Source: Methanobacterium sp. PtaU1.Bin242 | Lineage (GTDB): Archaea; Methanobacteriota; Methanobacteria; Methanobacteriales; Methanobacteriaceae | DNA length: 6,357 nucleotides | Assembly (NCBI GenBank): GCA_002067565.1 | Contig: MVQZ01000193.1 | Coordinates: 1-6,357, forward strand | Direction: 5' to 3' | Shown here: positions 1 through 5,442 of the stretch, one piece after another | Layout of the letters: each line of letters starts with the position of its first letter | Position numbering within the stretch: the stretch's first letter is position 1 | Translations under genes and position numbers: made by a program | The notes under the pieces: model-generated | Database searches by the model: none | Told to the model about the DNA's origin: nothing | The model's input: the letters and a program-made list of their open reading frames with translations, nothing else

Positions 1-170
1 TTATTAATCCCTACTTGAGCATCGCTTAAAAAGGTTATAACAAAAAAAATGGGATTATATTAATAACCGAAACTTATTTTTTGGCATGTTTTATTTTATC
101 TAAGTTAATTTGGATTAATCTGATTTTTTAATGCATAATGTTATATTATCATAACCACATAATAGTAATA

Positions 171-180
171 TTAAATATAA
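171..180 (+). promoter_or_regulatory. Possible TATA box of the TPR gene
   Basis: TTAAATATAA resembles an archaeal TATA box. A start of transcription about 25 bp downstream would fall near 200 and give a leader of roughly 20 nt that includes the ribosome binding site. The surroundings are very AT-rich, so similar matches by chance are common. Confidence 0.3.
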
Positions 181-210
181 TTAAAGTATTATTATTGATA
201 GATTTATCAT

Positions 211-215
211 GGTGA
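211..215 (+). promoter_or_regulatory. Ribosome binding site of the TPR gene
   Basis: GGTGA, complementary to the 3' end of archaeal 16S rRNA, sits 6 nt before the ATG at 222. It supports that start over the out-of-frame ATG at 209. Confidence 0.7.
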
Positions 216-221
216 ATTACT

Positions 222-692
222 ATGGGTTTTCTGGATATGATTAGAAATAAACCGAATTTCTATAATAACCGTGGTATTGAAGAGTTTAACATTGGAAATT
301 ATGAAAACGCTCTGGAATTTTTTAATAAAGCCTTGAAAATATGCTCTGAATGTGGTGAAATATGGTATAATCGAGCTTCTACATTATGGGAGTTGGGGAA
401 GTATTATGAAGCCATAAAATGTTATGATAAGGCGTTAGATATTAATCCCAAACAGTTAGAGGTGTGGTTTAATCTGGGTGTTATTTTATCCGGAATGGGC
501 AAACATCAGGAGGCTTTAGAGTGTTTTAACAGAGCACTGGAGCTTGAAGGAGAAGACGCAGAGGCCTGGTTTATAAAAGGAATGATACTGAAAAAATTAA
601 AAAGACATCCGGAAGCTTCAGAATGCTTTAAGAAGGTTATAATGTTAGATCCTGATTTTAAATCAATTAAAAGGCGGGAAAATTCCATTTAG
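222..692 (+). CDS. Tetratricopeptide repeat (TPR) protein, four repeats
   Basis: A 156-residue protein made almost entirely of four consecutive 34-residue TPR units, at about 13-46, 47-80, 81-114 and 115-148. The TPR signature is clear: W/Y/F near position 2-3, then G, then Y/H followed by EA, then F/Y, then KAL, with P near the end (for example EAIKCYDKALDINP in unit 2). TPRs form helical hairpins that bind partner proteins or peptides, so an adaptor or scaffold role in the cytoplasm is likely, but no partner can be named. There is no signal peptide, membrane helix or catalytic domain. Such short TPR proteins are common in methanogens. The ATG is chosen because of the GGTGA 6 nt upstream. 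The gene converges on the neighbouring protease gene with 31 bp between the stops and no obvious T-rich terminator on its own strand. Confidence 0.9.
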   Translation: MGFLDMIRNKPNFYNNRGIEEFNIGNYENALEFFNKALKICSECGEIWYNRASTLWELGKYYEAIKCYDKALDINPKQLEVWFNLGVILSGMGKHQEALECFNRALELEGEDAEAWFIKGMILKKLKRHPEASECFKKVIMLDPDFKSIKRRENSI

Positions 693-697
693 TTATA

Positions 698-723
698 TAA
701 AAAAATCAAATCAAATCAAATGG
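698..723 (-). terminator. T-rich terminator of the protease gene
   Basis: Just after the minus-strand stop codon the minus strand reads TTTGATTTGATTTGATTTTTTT, shown here as repeated TTTGA units followed by a run of seven T. Archaeal transcription ends at such T-rich tracts without needing a hairpin. It lies in the 31-bp gap between the two convergent genes. No matching T-run serves the plus strand. Confidence 0.5.
705..721. repeat. Short tandem repeat, ATCAA x3
   Basis: ATCAAATCAAATCAAAT is a 5-bp unit repeated a little over three times in the gap between the convergent TPR and protease genes. It forms part of the T-rich terminator when read on the minus strand. Confidence 0.7.
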
Positions 724-1980
724 TTAAAAGAAGGCGTTGTTTAGAAAAATATGGAGATAACCATAGATCAGACTCACCGCGATGATGGTGATTATTAATA
801 TGCTCAGGGGGTAGACTATTCTTTTGACAGCTTTTTCAGGTAATTTAGAACGCAGCAGCTCTTCAAACATCAAGCCCCCGTCCAGGGGCTTCATGGGAAG
901 TAGATTGAAGGTTCCCACCAGGAAGTTAAGGATGAATATGTAGTAGAAGAGTTCTTTGAGGGGGAATACAATCCAGGGCAGACTGTTACCCCATGTTTTG
1001 GAAGCATCTTCATTAACCACTAAGTTTTCTTCACTTCTTATTCCTATGTATGATCTACTGTCATTATTGGGATTGGCTATGGTTTTAAGGGTGTAAGTAC
1101 CTTTATCTGTTTGAAAAGTTAGCGTGTCACCGATTTTAGTATTGTTTAAAGATTGAATGTACTGTGTCATATTTTTGGTGGGATTACCGTTGATGCTCTG
1201 GATAACCATACCTGGCTGCAAAACACCTTCTGCAGGACTGGAAGGGACCACACTGTCTATTTGGATGCCGTCATTGTGGAAAGTAGGGAATATTGGGCCG
1301 CTTGTATTCAACCATACGGTTTCAGTATGTATAGTTGTTCCAGGAACCGAAAATCCCGGAATAATAGCGAAGGAAAGGCTACTAATTGTTAATAAAATTA
1401 TGCCCAGGAGAATTATGAGTGAAATTGCTGCTAGTATCAGGTTAGATACTGATCCCGCTACATATATTCTTAGTTTGCCAAGGCGACTTATTTTTTTAAC
1501 TTCTTCATCATCAGGTTCCACAAAGGCCCCGGGAAGTATGGCTAAAAGCAACACTCCGATGGATTTGATTCTTACACCTTCCACCCGGGCCAGAATTCCA
1601 TGCCCAAACTCGTGGACTATCATCACTGTGGCTAGGGCAATTATCCCATATCCGAATGGAATATAAATGGGCTGACCAGGCATGTCCACTCCCGGCAGAA
1701 CCAACGCTACTGTAGGTGTTTCCAGAAGAGTTTCTAAGGATTGAATTAGAAAATAAAGCATTAAAAACATAAGGAAGAACCCAACGGGTATTCCAATGTT
1801 CATAGTCCATTTCCAAAATCTAGGCGAGCTCTGAGCAATGTTATCAATAAATCCTCGTAGTCTTTTGGTCTTTCTCATCAGTATAGGGCCTTCAATATCT
1901 ATTTTAAGCTGTTTATGGAATAAAATTGCAATAACCCATATAAGGATGAATCCAATGGCATAATACCATAAAACGTTCAA
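724..1980 (-). CDS. Site-2-type membrane zinc metalloprotease (peptidase M50) with PDZ domain
   Basis: An intramembrane protease of the M50/site-2 protease family (418 residues), expected to cut transmembrane segments of regulatory or signal-peptide-like substrates. Numbering is from the preferred TTG at 1980. Membrane helices lie near 2-22 and 60-87. A third helix (about 110-132) carries the zinc motif HEFGH at 123-127, where two His bind zinc and Glu is catalytic. Next come the family's membrane-reentrant-like stretch (141-157) and a helical hairpin containing Asn180 (AGSVSNLILA). An extracytoplasmic-type PDZ domain spans about 238-314. A later helix ends in FNLLPMKPLDGG, whose Asp367 is the third zinc ligand, and a last helix follows at 389-413. 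All catalytic residues are present. The frame is open upstream to another TTG at 2028, giving 16 more residues that are hydrophilic. The inner TTG is preferred because AGGTGAT precedes it and the protein then begins directly with a membrane helix. No anti-sigma-like substrate is visible nearby, so its target is unknown. Confidence 0.9.
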   Translation of the reverse strand: MNVLWYYAIGFILIWVIAILFHKQLKIDIEGPILMRKTKRLRGFIDNIAQSSPRFWKWTMNIGIPVGFFLMFLMLYFLIQSLETLLETPTVALVLPGVDMPGQPIYIPFGYGIIALATVMIVHEFGHGILARVEGVRIKSIGVLLLAILPGAFVEPDDEEVKKISRLGKLRIYVAGSVSNLILAAISLIILLGIILLTISSLSFAIIPGFSVPGTTIHTETVWLNTSGPIFPTFHNDGIQIDSVVPSSPAEGVLQPGMVIQSINGNPTKNMTQYIQSLNNTKIGDTLTFQTDKGTYTLKTIANPNNDSRSYIGIRSEENLVVNEDASKTWGNSLPWIVFPLKELFYYIFILNFLVGTFNLLPMKPLDGGLMFEELLRSKLPEKAVKRIVYPLSILIITIIAVSLIYGYLHIFLNNAFF

Positions 1981-1984
1981 TAAA

Positions 1985-1990
1985 TCACCT
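1985..1990 (-). promoter_or_regulatory. Ribosome binding site deciding the TTG start of the protease
   Basis: On the minus strand AGGTGA (AGGTGAT including the next base) lies 4 nt before the TTG at 1980. It is a long match to the anti-Shine-Dalgarno sequence. The alternative TTG at 2028 has no comparable site upstream, so the shorter protein is favoured. Confidence 0.65.
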
Positions 1991-2069
1991 TTTTTTCCGG
2001 AATCTTTTTCATGGTCTTTTTGAATCAATATTTTTTACTATTCGTTGAACAGTTTTTGACTATCTCATT

Positions 2070-2078
2070 ATTTATATT
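2070..2078 (-). promoter_or_regulatory. Possible TATA box of the protease gene
   Basis: The minus strand reads AATATAAAT here, preceded by purine-rich AGG that could serve as a BRE. Transcription would start near 2047 and give a leader of about 65 nt to the TTG at 1980. A separate promoter fits the 220-bp gap from moeA. Confidence 0.35.
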
Positions 2079-2200
2079 CCTATTGATCTGGAATTTTGAT
2101 TATTTGAGATTATTGATTATTATAATTGATCTAAAATTTGAGCATCATCAGTCTTAATCTTGGCCATGCTCACTTTTAAACACATTACATGTTACCCTAC

Positions 2201-3427
2201 TTAAACCCTTAGGGAATCGTAAAGTAGAACATCACACAATTCACCTTCCCCTATCCCTTCCAAATTCTCTTCTATGACAACATAGCAATTAGACTCTACC
2301 ATTGACCGAATAATACCTGATCCTTTTATTTTAAGTGGTTCGACAAATTCACCATCAGTTTTAGCCCGTACGTAATCGGTTCTTCCCAATGTGGAGGGTA
2401 TTTTACGGGTGGCTGTCTTTTGAATAAGAAGAGGGGTTCTTTCAAGATTCTGCATCTTAAGCAAATGTTTTCTCGCCATGACATCAAACTGCACCATGGC
2501 TGCTACAGGATAACCGGAAAGCATAAAAACCGGTTTATTCTGAACCTGAGCAAATGCAAAGGGTTTACCGGGTCGTAAAGTAACGCCATGGATCAGAACC
2601 TCACCCAGCTCATCAGCCACATCTACCACCACATCTCCCTTGCTTATAGCGGTTCCTCCGGTGGTTATAATGGCATCATGGGTTTCAATCAGCTTTTTAA
2701 ACTCTTTTTTTACCAGGGGGGCGTCATCTTCCAGGTGGATGAGGGTGGGAATTGCAAGGGAGCTTTCCACCATGGCCTTTATGGTATAATGATTGGAATT
2801 TATAACTTCGGCGTCATGGATATCTGGACGGGGCATCACTAACTCACTGCCGGTGGTTATAACACCGATTAGTGGCTTTCTAAATACTTCAACTTCACTG
2901 TACCCTGCAGAAGCTATAATGGCCAGATCCTGGGCTTTTAAAAGTCTGTTTTTCCCCAGTACCACATCCTCCTTTTGAATATCTTCACCTTTAAATGAAA
3001 CATTTTCACCCGGTGTTAGAGACAGCGCCACCTCCAGATCATCCCCCTCTTCTTGGGTATATTCTTCCATAACCACTGCATCTGCGCCTTGGGGTATGGG
3101 AGCGCCGGTAGCAATTTTAACAGCTTCTCCACTTTTTAAGATCACATTGGATTTACTTCCTGCTCCAATACGATCTACAATGTTTAATTTAACAGGATTT
3201 TGCTGTGAAAAGCCAAAAGTGTCCTGGGCACGTATAGCATAACCATCCATAGCGGACCGGTCAAATGGTGGAGAATCCAGGAGGGAGGTCACATCTTGGG
3301 CAATCACCCTTTGATGGGCATTTTCCAGTGGAATTTTTTCTATTGGATTTTCTATTGATGCCTGTTTTATGGTGTTTTCTATAATAGCATGGGCTTTTGG
3401 CACTGGTGTTAGTTTAGATAAAAACAT
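2201..3427 (-). CDS. moeA: Molybdopterin molybdenumtransferase MoeA
   Basis: A cytoplasmic enzyme that inserts molybdate (or, in many archaea, tungstate) into adenylylated molybdopterin, the last step of Mo/W cofactor synthesis. In methanogens the cofactor serves formylmethanofuran dehydrogenase and formate dehydrogenase. Numbered from the ATG at 3427 (408 residues, typical for the family), landmarks are SPPFDRSAMDGYA (52-64), the ATGAPIPQGADAVVMEE block (106-122), GVITTGSELV (188-197) opening the MoCF/MogA-like domain, TTGGTAISKGD (255-265), HGVTLRPGKPFAFA (280-293) and LSGYPVAAMV (303-312). The C-terminal beta domain follows (about 330-408). All expected domains are present and no break is seen. 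An ATG 16 codons upstream (3475) is also in frame. The inner ATG is preferred because GAGG lies 6 nt before it and MoeA proteins typically begin with a MFLS-like sequence. Its neighbours are not cofactor genes, so it appears to be a stand-alone unit. Confidence 0.94.
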   Translation of the reverse strand: MFLSKLTPVPKAHAIIENTIKQASIENPIEKIPLENAHQRVIAQDVTSLLDSPPFDRSAMDGYAIRAQDTFGFSQQNPVKLNIVDRIGAGSKSNVILKSGEAVKIATGAPIPQGADAVVMEEYTQEEGDDLEVALSLTPGENVSFKGEDIQKEDVVLGKNRLLKAQDLAIIASAGYSEVEVFRKPLIGVITTGSELVMPRPDIHDAEVINSNHYTIKAMVESSLAIPTLIHLEDDAPLVKKEFKKLIETHDAIITTGGTAISKGDVVVDVADELGEVLIHGVTLRPGKPFAFAQVQNKPVFMLSGYPVAAMVQFDVMARKHLLKMQNLERTPLLIQKTATRKIPSTLGRTDYVRAKTDGEFVEPLKIKGSGIIRSMVESNCYVVIEENLEGIGEGELCDVLLYDSLRV

Positions 3428-3433
3428 AGTATT

Positions 3434-3437
3434 CCTC
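3434..3437 (-). promoter_or_regulatory. Ribosome binding site of moeA (inner start)
   Basis: Minus-strand GAGG sits 6 nt upstream of the ATG at 3427. The outer ATG at 3475 has only a weaker AGGA 5 nt upstream. A TATA-like TTTAAAAT on the minus strand at 3500-3493 would put the transcript start near 3470, downstream of the outer ATG. This also argues for the inner start. Confidence 0.5.
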
Positions 3438-3576
3438 AAATTTATTTTTGAATGTTTCTGGTATTGGAAGTTCATCAGATCCTGATTTAGTGATTTTAAA
3501 GTAATTTTTTAGAGAATTAGGGGTTATTAAATTTATCATGGTAAAATTACTTGGTATTATGTATTAGTATACAGTA

Positions 3577-3643
3577 AAATTTCCCTGTCATATATTATCT
3601 TACTTATCATTTTTATATTAAATCTCAAAATAAATTTCCCTGT
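3577..3643. repeat. Direct repeat AAATTTCCCTGT, two copies 55 bp apart
   Basis: Identical 12-mers occur at 3577-3588 and 3632-3643, each followed by a pyrimidine and AT. The first copy is also bounded by ACAG (3571-3574) and CTGT (3585-3588), a small inverted repeat with a 10-bp spacer. The CCC-containing core stands out in AT-rich DNA. It could be a paired binding site for a regulator of moeA, of the DUF308 gene or of both, but no regulator gene is in the window. Confidence 0.6.
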
Positions 3644-3828
3644 TATTTTTCTTAAAATCTATATGGATTATGGTTGGATAATGATCTTTTTATAAGTTTT
3701 TTTATGGTTGAACAGTTTTGTTTAATAATTTTTGGCATGATTAGATAGTAAATTTGTTTTATATTTTTGATTATTGTGAATATTAGGGTATAAATCCCTT
3801 TAATTGTTGGTTTTTTAGGGAAAGATAA

Positions 3829-3837
3829 CTATAAATA
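3829..3837 (+). promoter_or_regulatory. Likely TATA box of the DUF308 gene
   Basis: CTATAAATA with purine-rich GGGAAAGATAA just upstream (BRE-like) is the best promoter candidate before 3899. Transcription would begin near 3857-3860, a few bases before the ATG of the small leader ORF at 3864 and about 40 nt before the DUF308 start. Confidence 0.45.
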
Positions 3838-3863
3838 CGTTTGCACTCATATATTAATTTGTT

Positions 3864-3902
3864 ATGGGCTTGTTAAAAAAATTTATAGGGGGAATTATAT
3901 GA
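3864..3902 (+). CDS. Possible 12-codon leader ORF overlapping the DUF308 start
   Basis: ATG at 3864 opens a frame coding for MGLLKKFIGGII. Its TGA stop (3900-3902) overlaps the ATG of the next gene in the ATGA arrangement typical of translational coupling. It lies only a few nucleotides after the predicted transcription start and has no ribosome binding site of its own, so it would be read as a near-leaderless message. The peptide is small, basic and hydrophobic. The ribosome binding site of the next gene lies inside it. It may equally be a chance frame in the leader. No function is proposed. Confidence 0.25.
   Translation: MGLLKKFIGGII
3888..3892 (+). promoter_or_regulatory. Ribosome binding site of the DUF308 gene
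   Basis: AGGGGG (GGGGG at 3888-3892) sits 6 nt before the ATG at 3899. It is a G-rich Shine-Dalgarno variant and supports this start. Confidence 0.55.
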
Positions 3903-4387
3903 GAAATGCAATTATGGGCATTCTGGCCATAATACTTGGTGTTCTGGTCATAGCTTTCCCACTGGTAGGTGTAGTCGCTGTTAGCTTCATAGCTGGATTT
4001 GCAGTGATTATGCTGGCTATATGGTTCTTGATTGCCGGTGTAGCTGAGATGTATGTCGACCGGGTAGTGGGTATTTTGACCCTGATACTGGGTATTATAG
4101 CGCTAATAATTGGATTTGGCTTACTTTTAAACCCTGCTCTTTTTGCCTTCCTGACAGGCATAGTACTGTACTTAGCAGGTATTCTAATGATAATTGCAGG
4201 AATAATCTCACTGTTAGGTGGAATGGAGGTAAGATACAGAGTATGGGGAGGAGTTTTAGGAATAATCTTAGGTATAATCTATATCATATTGGGTACCTTT
4301 GCGTTTAATCCGCTGTACCTTGGATTTATTATTGGAATCTGGCTGTTATTAATCGGTATATTCAGTTTTTTTGCACCGAGTCAATGA
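3899..4387 (+). CDS. DUF308 / HdeD-type six-helix membrane protein
   Basis: A very hydrophobic 162-residue integral membrane protein with six predicted helices, near 3-20, 22-50, 56-76, 80-107, 115-135 and 139-158. It contains three internal repeats, each beginning with a G-x-L-x-x-I-L-G motif (GILAIILG at 7-14, GILTLILG at 58-65, GVLGIILG at 118-125). In repeats 2 and 3 an NP pair follows about 13 residues later (N78-P79, N137-P138), and repeat 1 has P21. This is the pattern of the DUF308 family, which includes E. coli HdeD, a membrane protein linked to acid resistance. The molecular function of archaeal members is not known. No catalytic residues are apparent. The gene has its own promoter region and is followed by a terminator, so it is probably transcribed alone. 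The assignment rests on the repeat pattern and topology. Confidence 0.85.
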   Translation: MRNAIMGILAIILGVLVIAFPLVGVVAVSFIAGFAVIMLAIWFLIAGVAEMYVDRVVGILTLILGIIALIIGFGLLLNPALFAFLTGIVLYLAGILMIIAGIISLLGGMEVRYRVWGGVLGIILGIIYIILGTFAFNPLYLGFIIGIWLLLIGIFSFFAPSQ

Positions 4388-4396
4388 TTCGAAAAA

Positions 4397-4465
4397 CTTG
4401 TTTAACAAGCCCTTACTTTTAAAAACAGCTTATTTATTCTTTTATTTTTAATTTATTCTGTTTAA
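4397..4465 (+). terminator. Hairpin plus T-rich terminator after the DUF308 gene
   Basis: CTTGTT (4397-4402) and AACAAG (4404-4409) form a perfect 6-bp inverted repeat beginning 10 bases after the stop. Its one-base spacer means only a shorter stem can actually fold in RNA. Several T-rich stretches follow at 4416-4463 (for example TTCTTTTATTTTTAATTTATT). T-tracts alone suffice for archaeal termination. Together they separate the DUF308 unit from the downstream phosphoesterase unit. Confidence 0.5.
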
Positions 4466-4531
4466 AACACTTCTAATTTTGAGGATGTGTTTTTAATTTA
4501 TTCTTCTCATTTTTAGATAGTAAATGAAAAA

Positions 4532-4539
4532 AAATATCT
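4532..4539 (+). promoter_or_regulatory. Possible TATA box of the phosphoesterase gene
   Basis: AAATATCT, preceded by an A-run, lies about 30 bp upstream of the ATG at 4567. Because no Shine-Dalgarno sequence precedes that ATG (the bases are AAATCCACC), this spacing suggests a leaderless or nearly leaderless transcript. Confidence 0.3.
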
Positions 4540-4566
4540 GTTAAAACCAGTAAAGATAAATCCACC

Positions 4567-5409
4567 ATGAAAGATAAAGACCTGAAAAATGCCAGATTTC
4601 GGCGGAAAATGCAAAGGGGCATGACTAGCTGGCGGAATAAGCTGGGCAAACCAGAATTCAATGTGAAGGATTTTCAATTAGAAAAAGTGGAAGTAGACAT
4701 ACCTGGTCTGGATCAGGTTTTTGATAATTATCGTATTGTTAATATTTCAGACATCCATTTAGGACAGTGGATAACTCCCAAACATCTGGAAGGGGTAATT
4801 GGACTTGTAAATGATCTAAAACCAGATATGGTGGCGATAACTGGAGATTTTGTGTCCTATATTCTAGATGATGTTGCAGAGGATCTGGAATCATCCCTAA
4901 AGAAGTTGGAACCAAAAGATGTTTCGCTGGCGGTTCTGGGTAATCATGATCACTGGCTGGGAGCAGAGAAAATCAGAAAAATACTCAGGGACTGTAATAT
5001 AATTGATATAAGCAATGATGTTTACACTTTGAAGCGGGAAGAATCCCAATTTCACATTGCTGGTGTGGACAGTGTAATGTTAGAAAAACACCGATTAGAC
5101 GTTGTGATGGGGAAATTACCGGAAGAGGGTCCGGCTATTCTTCTGGCTCATGAACCAGACTTCGCTGATGTAAGCTCCATCACCGGTCGTTTCAGTTTAC
5201 AGATATCTGGTCACTCCCACGGGGGTCAATTCGTGATACCAGGGCTGGGTACTTTCATCCGAGGCCCTCATTTCTATAAATATCCTCATGGAGAATATAA
5301 AGTGGGAAACATGGTTCAGTACACCAGCAGGGGGTTGGGTACTAATATTTTCTGGTTCAGAATTAACTGTGACCCTGAAATTACTTTATTCACCTTAAAA
5401 AGTGTTTAA
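4567..5409 (+). CDS. Calcineurin-like metallophosphoesterase, YkuE/YaeI type
   Basis: A 280-residue dimetal phosphoesterase with every family motif in order: SDIHLG (D62, H64), TGDF (G93, D94), LGNHDHW (N126, H127, D128), AHEPD (H195) and ISGHSHGGQ (H216, H218). These residues hold two metal ions (often Mn, Fe or Zn) for phosphoester hydrolysis. The late YTSRGLGT and PEITLFTL stretches match the YkuE/YaeI subgroup, whose bacterial members act at the envelope, YaeI having been described as acting on lipid A precursors and YkuE as wall-associated. Unlike many of those, this protein has no N-terminal signal or membrane helix. The first 30 residues are basic and soluble-looking, so a cytoplasmic location is inferred. 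The start is the first ATG after an in-frame stop at 4525 and has no ribosome binding site. The substrate is unknown. The holin/phosphatase fusion gene begins 33 bp downstream, probably in the same operon. Confidence 0.92.
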   Translation: MKDKDLKNARFRRKMQRGMTSWRNKLGKPEFNVKDFQLEKVEVDIPGLDQVFDNYRIVNISDIHLGQWITPKHLEGVIGLVNDLKPDMVAITGDFVSYILDDVAEDLESSLKKLEPKDVSLAVLGNHDHWLGAEKIRKILRDCNIIDISNDVYTLKREESQFHIAGVDSVMLEKHRLDVVMGKLPEEGPAILLAHEPDFADVSSITGRFSLQISGHSHGGQFVIPGLGTFIRGPHFYKYPHGEYKVGNMVQYTSRGLGTNIFWFRINCDPEITLFTLKSV

Positions 5410-5430
5410 ATTTAAATTTGTAAGATGTAT

Positions 5431-5437
5431 AGGATGG
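5431..5437 (+). promoter_or_regulatory. Ribosome binding site of the holin-like/phosphatase gene
   Basis: AGGATGG lies 5 nt before the ATG at 5443, an imperfect Shine-Dalgarno. The two earlier ATGs (5425 and 5434) run into the same TAA at 5440-5442, which leaves 5443 as the start. Confidence 0.5.
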
Positions 5438-5442
5438 ATTAA

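Larger units (their letters stand above)
1..221. other. AT-rich non-coding region upstream of the TPR gene
   Basis: No coding frame of any length is supported here. All three forward frames hit stops within the first 30 bases, so no upstream gene visibly runs into the window on this strand. A weak 7-bp inverted repeat, TAATCCC (5-11) and GGGATTA (51-57), is present but its arms are 39 bp apart, so it is not a convincing terminator. The right end carries the putative promoter and ribosome binding site of the TPR gene. Confidence 0.6.
3476..3898. other. Long divergent intergenic region between moeA and the DUF308 gene
   Basis: These 423 bp are very AT-rich and have no convincing gene on either strand. 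The only forward ORFs seen are about 10-14 codons long, for example at 3663. The region holds a 12-bp direct repeat (3577-3588 and 3632-3643) and several TATA-like boxes: TTTAAAAT on the minus strand at 3500-3493, GTATAAATCC near 3789 and CTATAAATA at 3829. A possible leader ORF lies at the right edge. It must carry the promoters of both flanking genes. No tRNA-like or box C/D RNA signature was found by eye. Confidence 0.6.

Noticed and set aside
76..88. TTTTTGGCATG shared with 3729-3739 in another intergenic region
   Set aside because: Only 11 bp, T-rich, differently placed relative to the downstream genes, and not found before the other genes, so chance is sufficient.
1157..1666. 169-codon forward ORF opposite the protease gene
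   Set aside because: It lies wholly antisense to a gene with intact M50 catalytic motifs, has no ribosome binding site and no recognisable domain. It is a frame shadow.
2136..2150. CTGATGATG on the minus strand as a box C of a box C/D RNA
   Set aside because: The first base is not a purine and no properly spaced box D/D' elements were seen.
2120..2167. Minus-strand 15-codon ORF (MAKIKTDDAQILDQL) between moeA and the protease
   Set aside because: It looks somewhat protein-like but has no proper ribosome binding site and is too short to support. It could be a chance frame or a decayed remnant.
3895..4161. 88-codon reverse ORF opposite the DUF308 gene
   Set aside because: Low-complexity Ile/Thr/Pro/Ala composition is what the complement of a hydrophobic membrane gene gives, and it is antisense to a supported gene.
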